Positions 60,090-64,000 of a stretch of 64,000 nt of DNA are shown here, one piece after another (positions within the stretch are counted from its first letter, which is position 1; each line of letters opens with the position of its first letter). A program made the position numbers and the translations under genes. The stretch covers positions 92,909,716 through 92,973,715 of the forward strand of contig CM038229.1 of NCBI GenBank assembly GCA_021442155.1. The letters run 5' to 3'. The stretch is from Cymbidium sinense (lineage: Eukaryota > Streptophyta > Magnoliopsida > Asparagales > Orchidaceae). Below the pieces are notes generated by a model. The model had not been told where the DNA came from. It ran no database searches and saw nothing but the letters and a program-made list of their open reading frames with translations.

Positions 60090-61272
60090 CTAAACCCTAA
60101 ACCCTAAACACTAGAAACCCTAAAACCTGAACCATAAACCGTAAACCCTAACCCTAAATCCTAATCCATAAAACCTTAAACCCTAAAACCATAAACCCTA
60201 AACCCTAAATCCTAAAGTCTAAACCCTAAAAACCTAAAAATCTAAACCTAAACTAAAAAAACCTAAAAACAAAATCAGTAAAATAAAATAATAAAATAAA
60301 ATAAAAGCTTAAGCTAAAACATAAACCTAAACCTAAAAAAAAAAAAAAAAAAATTAAAATAAAATAAATTAAAACCTAAACTAAATGAAAAAAATAAAAT
60401 AAACCTAAGAATAAAAAACCTAAATAAAATAAAAACTAAACATGAAATAAAAATAAAATAAACCTAAAATAAAATAAAATAAAAACTAAATAAAAACCTA
60501 AACCTAAAAATAAACCTAAAAAAATAAAAAACTAAAACCTAAACCCTAAACTAAAAAAAAAACCTAAACCTAAAATAAAAATAAAATAAACAAAATAAAA
60601 AAAAAGTTAAACCTAAACTAAAATAAACTAAACCAAAATAATAAAAAAAACATAAAAAACCTAAACCTAAACTAATAAATAAAATAAACTAAAATAAACT
60701 AACCTAAACAAAATATAAACCTAAAATAAAAAATAAAACCTAAACCTATAAAATAAAATGAAATTAAAACTCAACTAAAAAATAAACCTAAACTAAACCT
60801 AAACCTAAAAAATAAACTTAAATAAAAAATGTAAACTAAAATAAATAAACATAAATAAATAAACTAAACTAAATATAAATAAAATAAACTTAAGTAAAAA
60901 TAAAAACTAAACTAAACTAAAATAAATAAAAAATAAAGTAAATATACTAAATAAACCTAAACCTACTGGTTTACTAAATTTTCTTTTTAAAAAAAACCTT
61001 AAACCCTAAATCTTAGACCCTAAACCCTAAACTAACAACCCTAAACCTACAACCCTAAACCCTAAACCCTAAACCCTAAACCCTAATCCCTAAACCCTAA
61101 ACCCTAAACCCTAAAAGCATAAACCCTAAAACCCTAAACCCTAAACCCTAAACCATAAACCCTAAACCTTAAACCCCAAACCCTAAACCTAAACCTAAAG
61201 TAACTAAATAAATTTAAAAGTAAACCTAAAGCCTAAAACCTAATAAACCTAAACCTAAACCTAAACCCTAAG
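60090..61272 (+). repeat. Telomere-like array with one box and GRP flank
   Basis: CCCTAAA-like start, monomer interior (ACTCAACTAAAAAA at 60768), marker box 60959-60996 with a short TTTCTTTTT insertion in its A-run, clean heptamers 61010-61190, then the conserved flank AAAGTAACTAAATAAATT from 61196. No gene seen. Confidence 0.9.
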
Positions 61273-61652
61273 CATGGGTAGGAACATCACCATTAACCAA
61301 GCTCAGTCTAAATTTGGCTAGTGGATATGGAGGTGGTGGTCGAGCAGGTGGTTATGGAGGAGAGAGCGATAGAGATGGTTATATGGAGAGAGAGATGGGG
61401 ATATTATGGTGGATTTGCTTGAGAGGGGTGGTTATGATGGGAACCAAGGAAACCAAAGAACAACAATCCAATCTACCACTTATGGAACTATGTCTTTATA
61501 TAGAGATATTTTAGTTATCTAGGGTTTTGATTTGCTATGCATGCTCATTTTTTATCTATGTCACCACTGTCTCTTAAAACTTGGTGTTACTTGGTTGATG
61601 AAATCAAAAAGAAAAATATTGAATATGAATTTATTCTCTATTAAAAAAACAA
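61273..61652 (+). pseudogene. GRP retrocopy I, internally deleted
   Basis: Starts CATGGGTAGGAACATC, having lost part of the N-L-D-G segment, then jumps from A-Q-S-K-F-G to G-Y-G-G-G-G-R, deleting about 80 bases of the first Gly-rich block. The 3' UTR is present with small deletions, and the A-run ends near 61652. Upstream flank as in copies B-F and H. Confidence 0.88.
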
Positions 61653-62085
61653 AAAACCTTAAACCCTAAACTAAAACTTGAACCCTAAACCTAAAAGATA
61701 AATCCTAAACTCTAAACCCTAAAACCCTAAACCCTAAACCCTAAACCTTAAACTCTAAAACCTTAAACCCTAAACACTACACCCTAAACCCTATACCTTA
61801 AACCCTAAACCTAAAGCTAAACCTAAACTTAAACAACCTAAACCTAAAACTAAACCTAAACTAAACTAAACTTAACCTAAACTTTAACCTAATTTAAACC
61901 TAAAATTAAAACCCTAAAGTTTAAACTCAAGTCTAAACCTAAACTAACCTAAACTAAACCTAAACCCTAAACTAAACCTAAACCTAAAACCCACAAAATT
62001 AAATAAACCCTAAAACTCTAACCTAACCCTAACCTAAACCTACCTAACTAACTAACCCTAACCCAACCTAACCCAAACCCAAAAC
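61653..62085 (+). repeat. CCTAAAC/CTAACC-rich telomere-like array
   Basis: CCCTAAA heptamers pass to CTAAACCTAAAC and finally ACCTAACC/CTAACTAACC words (62020-62080), a variant not prominent elsewhere. It ends against the fourth LINE. No gene seen. Confidence 0.88.
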
Positions 62086-62212
62086 TCTCCTGAGCGCTTT
62101 CTTCTAGTGATTTTGCATCCTCTTTGTGGACATCCGTGGGATCTCTTTTTGTTTTTGAAATTCAAAAGCTTGAATGGCATCTGTCTAATTATGTGATGCT
62201 TCATCCTTAATC

Positions 62213-63655
62213 ATGGCTATGGTGAGTTTGATTCATATGGCTCCACCTCAAATTTTGGATGCTTTGGCTAAGACATCAGACATTTTTGGGATCGACAGCC
62301 CAAATGCTACAAATTCTACTAAATCATTTAAGGAAGCACTCTCTAGTAAGGCTTCTCACCTTGCTGAGTTGGTTAATCTCATTTTGACTTCTTTCATGGT
62401 TTGCCAATCATTATGTGCTTTGATGTGGATGTTGAATTGTTGGTGAAACCATTTGAATTCTCTCTTGTTAGAAAATTTGCTTTACGTCGTTTGAATTTGG
62501 ATAAAATCTGCACCTTTTTTATCATCTTAAGCTTACAGGTGCCTTCTCAATTTGTCTTAATGACCCTCAGCAAATTATGATTCAACTTTCTAATGATCTA
62601 GATTATTCACATATTTTTGCACATCACTCTTCATCTTTAATTGTCAAATGCGCTTACTGAAGTGGTCACCCCTTTTTGACATTAAGGAGGAATCTCTTAT
62701 TGTCCTTGTGGGGTTATCTCTTCCTAATATGCCCATTCATTTTGTTACACATCATGTGCTTTTGTTGGGGCTCTTTTGGTCGCCTTTGCAACACCAATCA
62801 CGAGCAATCTCCTTCTGTGGCTTAGATCCTAGCGGAATTAGACATAACTAAAAAATACCCTAAGGATGTTTGGATTGGCTCTAAAAAATATGGGTATTCA
62901 TAAATGGTTGAATTGGAGAATCTTTTAGTTTTTATTCTAATTATATAATTCATGGCCATGAAAAATCTGATTGCTTTATTCTCCATCCTCATTTAAAAAA
63001 GAGAAATCCTCCCAAATAAAATCTTGTTCCTAGTCATAAGCCAATCACTACATATGTTCAAAAATTAGCCTCAGATCCTAAGAATGGTATGAAGGCTGCT
63101 ATTGAGGTTGATTCCTTGAATATTAGGGTCATTTCTATTGAACCAATTTTGGATCCTACTATTGCTATGGCTTTGGCTAATTTTCAAAATGGGAAAGATG
63201 ATTTACCTCTTACCTCTTCTTTAAATTTAAAAATTTCTAATGTAAAGAATAACAAATTTTCAAGGTTATTGGATGATGATTCTATTTCCTTTGATTCTAT
63301 CCTTGCTTCTATGCCAACTTTGATCGATGAAAATTAAGTTTTCAATGAGGATTTAAATGATGTCAAGTGCTACAATATTTTTGATCTGGATTTAACTATC
63401 TATGCTTTTAATGGTTCTAAATCATCACCGTCTCTCATTTCTAATCTTGATATTCATGTTAATCCTATTTTTCAACTTAACTTTGATTTGGAAGAGGGTG
63501 AACTCCTATAAACACTTGGAGAAGTCTCTTAAATTTTTGACCAATGTTACTAAATCTTACTCGGATGATGACTCTAGGGGAAAGGGAAATGGTTTTCAAA
63601 CTTATCATGCCAAAAAGAAAAAAAGTGTTAAAAATTTGCCTCATAAACTATCTTA
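62213..63655 (+). pseudogene. LINE 4 ORF1, decayed, zinc ligands lost
   Basis: ATG at 62213 opens a ~78-codon stretch ending in a TGA; later pieces include 62648-62851 (L-K-W-S-P-L-F-D-I-K), the knuckle relic and an Asp/Ser/Asn-rich tail (63089-63337 and 63402-63655). The knuckle reads F-Y-S-N-Y-I-I-H-G-H-E-K-S-D-C: both leading cysteines are Tyr (TGT to TAT), so zinc would not bind. At least six stops and several frameshifts. It served as RNA-binding ORF1 in the ancestor. Confidence 0.83.
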
Positions 63656-63727
63656 AAACACTAGATCTGCTATAGCCTCTCACTCTTCTCTTAATTATCC
63701 TTTTCTTTCCTCCTTTTTTACTTCATT

Positions 63728-64000
63728 ATATTTAATTTTCTTATTGGGAACGTTAGAGGGATTGGTGCCCTCTATATTTAGAATCGTATTAGAAATCTTT
63801 GTCGCATTTATAATATTTCTTTACTCATTATTTTGGAACCTGTTATTCATGCTAATAAAATTAATCATGTTGCTAGAATGATCAACTACAACAAATTTTA
63901 CTCCAATGTTAGTAATAAGATAGTGTTTTGGAATAATTTCATTGAGGTTTTATTATTGATGATTTTGAACAAGTTGTTAATGCTCAAATCTCTTATGGTG
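63728..64000 (+). pseudogene. LINE 4 ORF2 endonuclease start, initiator lost
   Basis: I-F-N-F-L-I-G-N-V-R-G-I-G-A-L, with ATA (63728-63730) where LINE 3 has ATG, followed by R-I-R-N-L-C-R-I-Y-N-I-S-L-L-I-I-L-E-P. A TAG at 63779-63781 and a frameshift near 63950 break it. Partial: the window ends here. Confidence 0.82.

Larger units (their letters stand above)
62086..64000 (+). mobile_element. L1-type LINE 4, 5' part, runs off the window
   Basis: A 5' region, ORF1 (62213-63655) and the start of ORF2 endonuclease (63728 to end). Organisation and wording match LINEs 1 and 3 (K-S-F-K-E-A-L-S-S, L-K-W-S-P-L-F-D, N-F-L-I-G-N-V-R-G). It is closer to LINE 1 in its 5' part (Q-M-R-L-L-K-W-S-P-L-F-D). 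Everything 3' of the first ~90 endonuclease codons lies outside. Confidence 0.85.

Overview
The window is plant nuclear heterochromatin. Most of it is a very long, degenerate block of Arabidopsis-type telomere-like DNA (CCCTAAA/TTTAGGG with many variants such as CCTAAA, CTAAATAAA and CTAATAAA). Embedded in it are dead retrotransposons and retrocopies of cellular mRNAs. The plant origin is supported by the TTTAGGG heptamer, by L1-type LINEs whose ORF1 looks like DUF4283 plus a C-x2-C-x4-H-x4-C knuckle and whose ORF2 carries an RNase H, and by a plant-type glycine-rich RNA-binding protein (GRP) pseudogene family. I see no intact host gene, tRNA, rRNA or CRISPR array. The species cannot be named from the sequence.

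Layout. The C-rich telomere strand reads on + from about 373 to 29017, the G-rich strand from about 29191 to 41440, and the C-rich strand again from about 41496. Short unique segments at 29018-29190 and 41441-41495 mark the two orientation switches. The arrays are not simple telomere repeats. They contain a monomer of about 1.0-1.3 kb marked by a conserved box (core GTTTACTTAATT followed by A's), seen about 24 times. On + the order is repeatedly monomer, monomer, conserved ~90-bp flank, GRP 3' fragment, then a CTAATAAA-rich or CTAAATAAA-rich block. This gives higher-order units of roughly 7-9 kb in the first 28 kb.

Retrocopies. Nine fragments of a GRP mRNA (last ~100 codons plus 3' UTR and A-rich tail) lie on both strands, with two ~45-bp stubs. 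Eight begin at the same GRP nucleotide and seven share the same upstream flank, so they spread as part of the satellite and not by independent retroposition. A 5'-truncated ribosomal stalk protein P0 (RPP0) retrocopy lies at 30125-30988 on the minus strand.

Mobile elements. There are four L1-type LINEs on + (7284-9557, 23226-25358, 48306-60089, 62086 to the window end). The first two keep ORF1 but have lost most or all of ORF2. The third keeps endonuclease, reverse transcriptase, zf-RVT-like and RNase H regions but is frameshifted and split by a ~5.1-kb unclassified insertion at about 52798-57870. The fourth runs off the window. A 48-bp tail of an RTE-type LINE with a 16-bp target duplication sits at 31602-31649.

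Assembly warning. Positions 43548-43580 closely resemble the Oxford Nanopore ligation adapter, so the assembly is probably wrong or chimeric there. The TGAGC-rich stretch at about 17730-18030 may also be a base-calling artefact.
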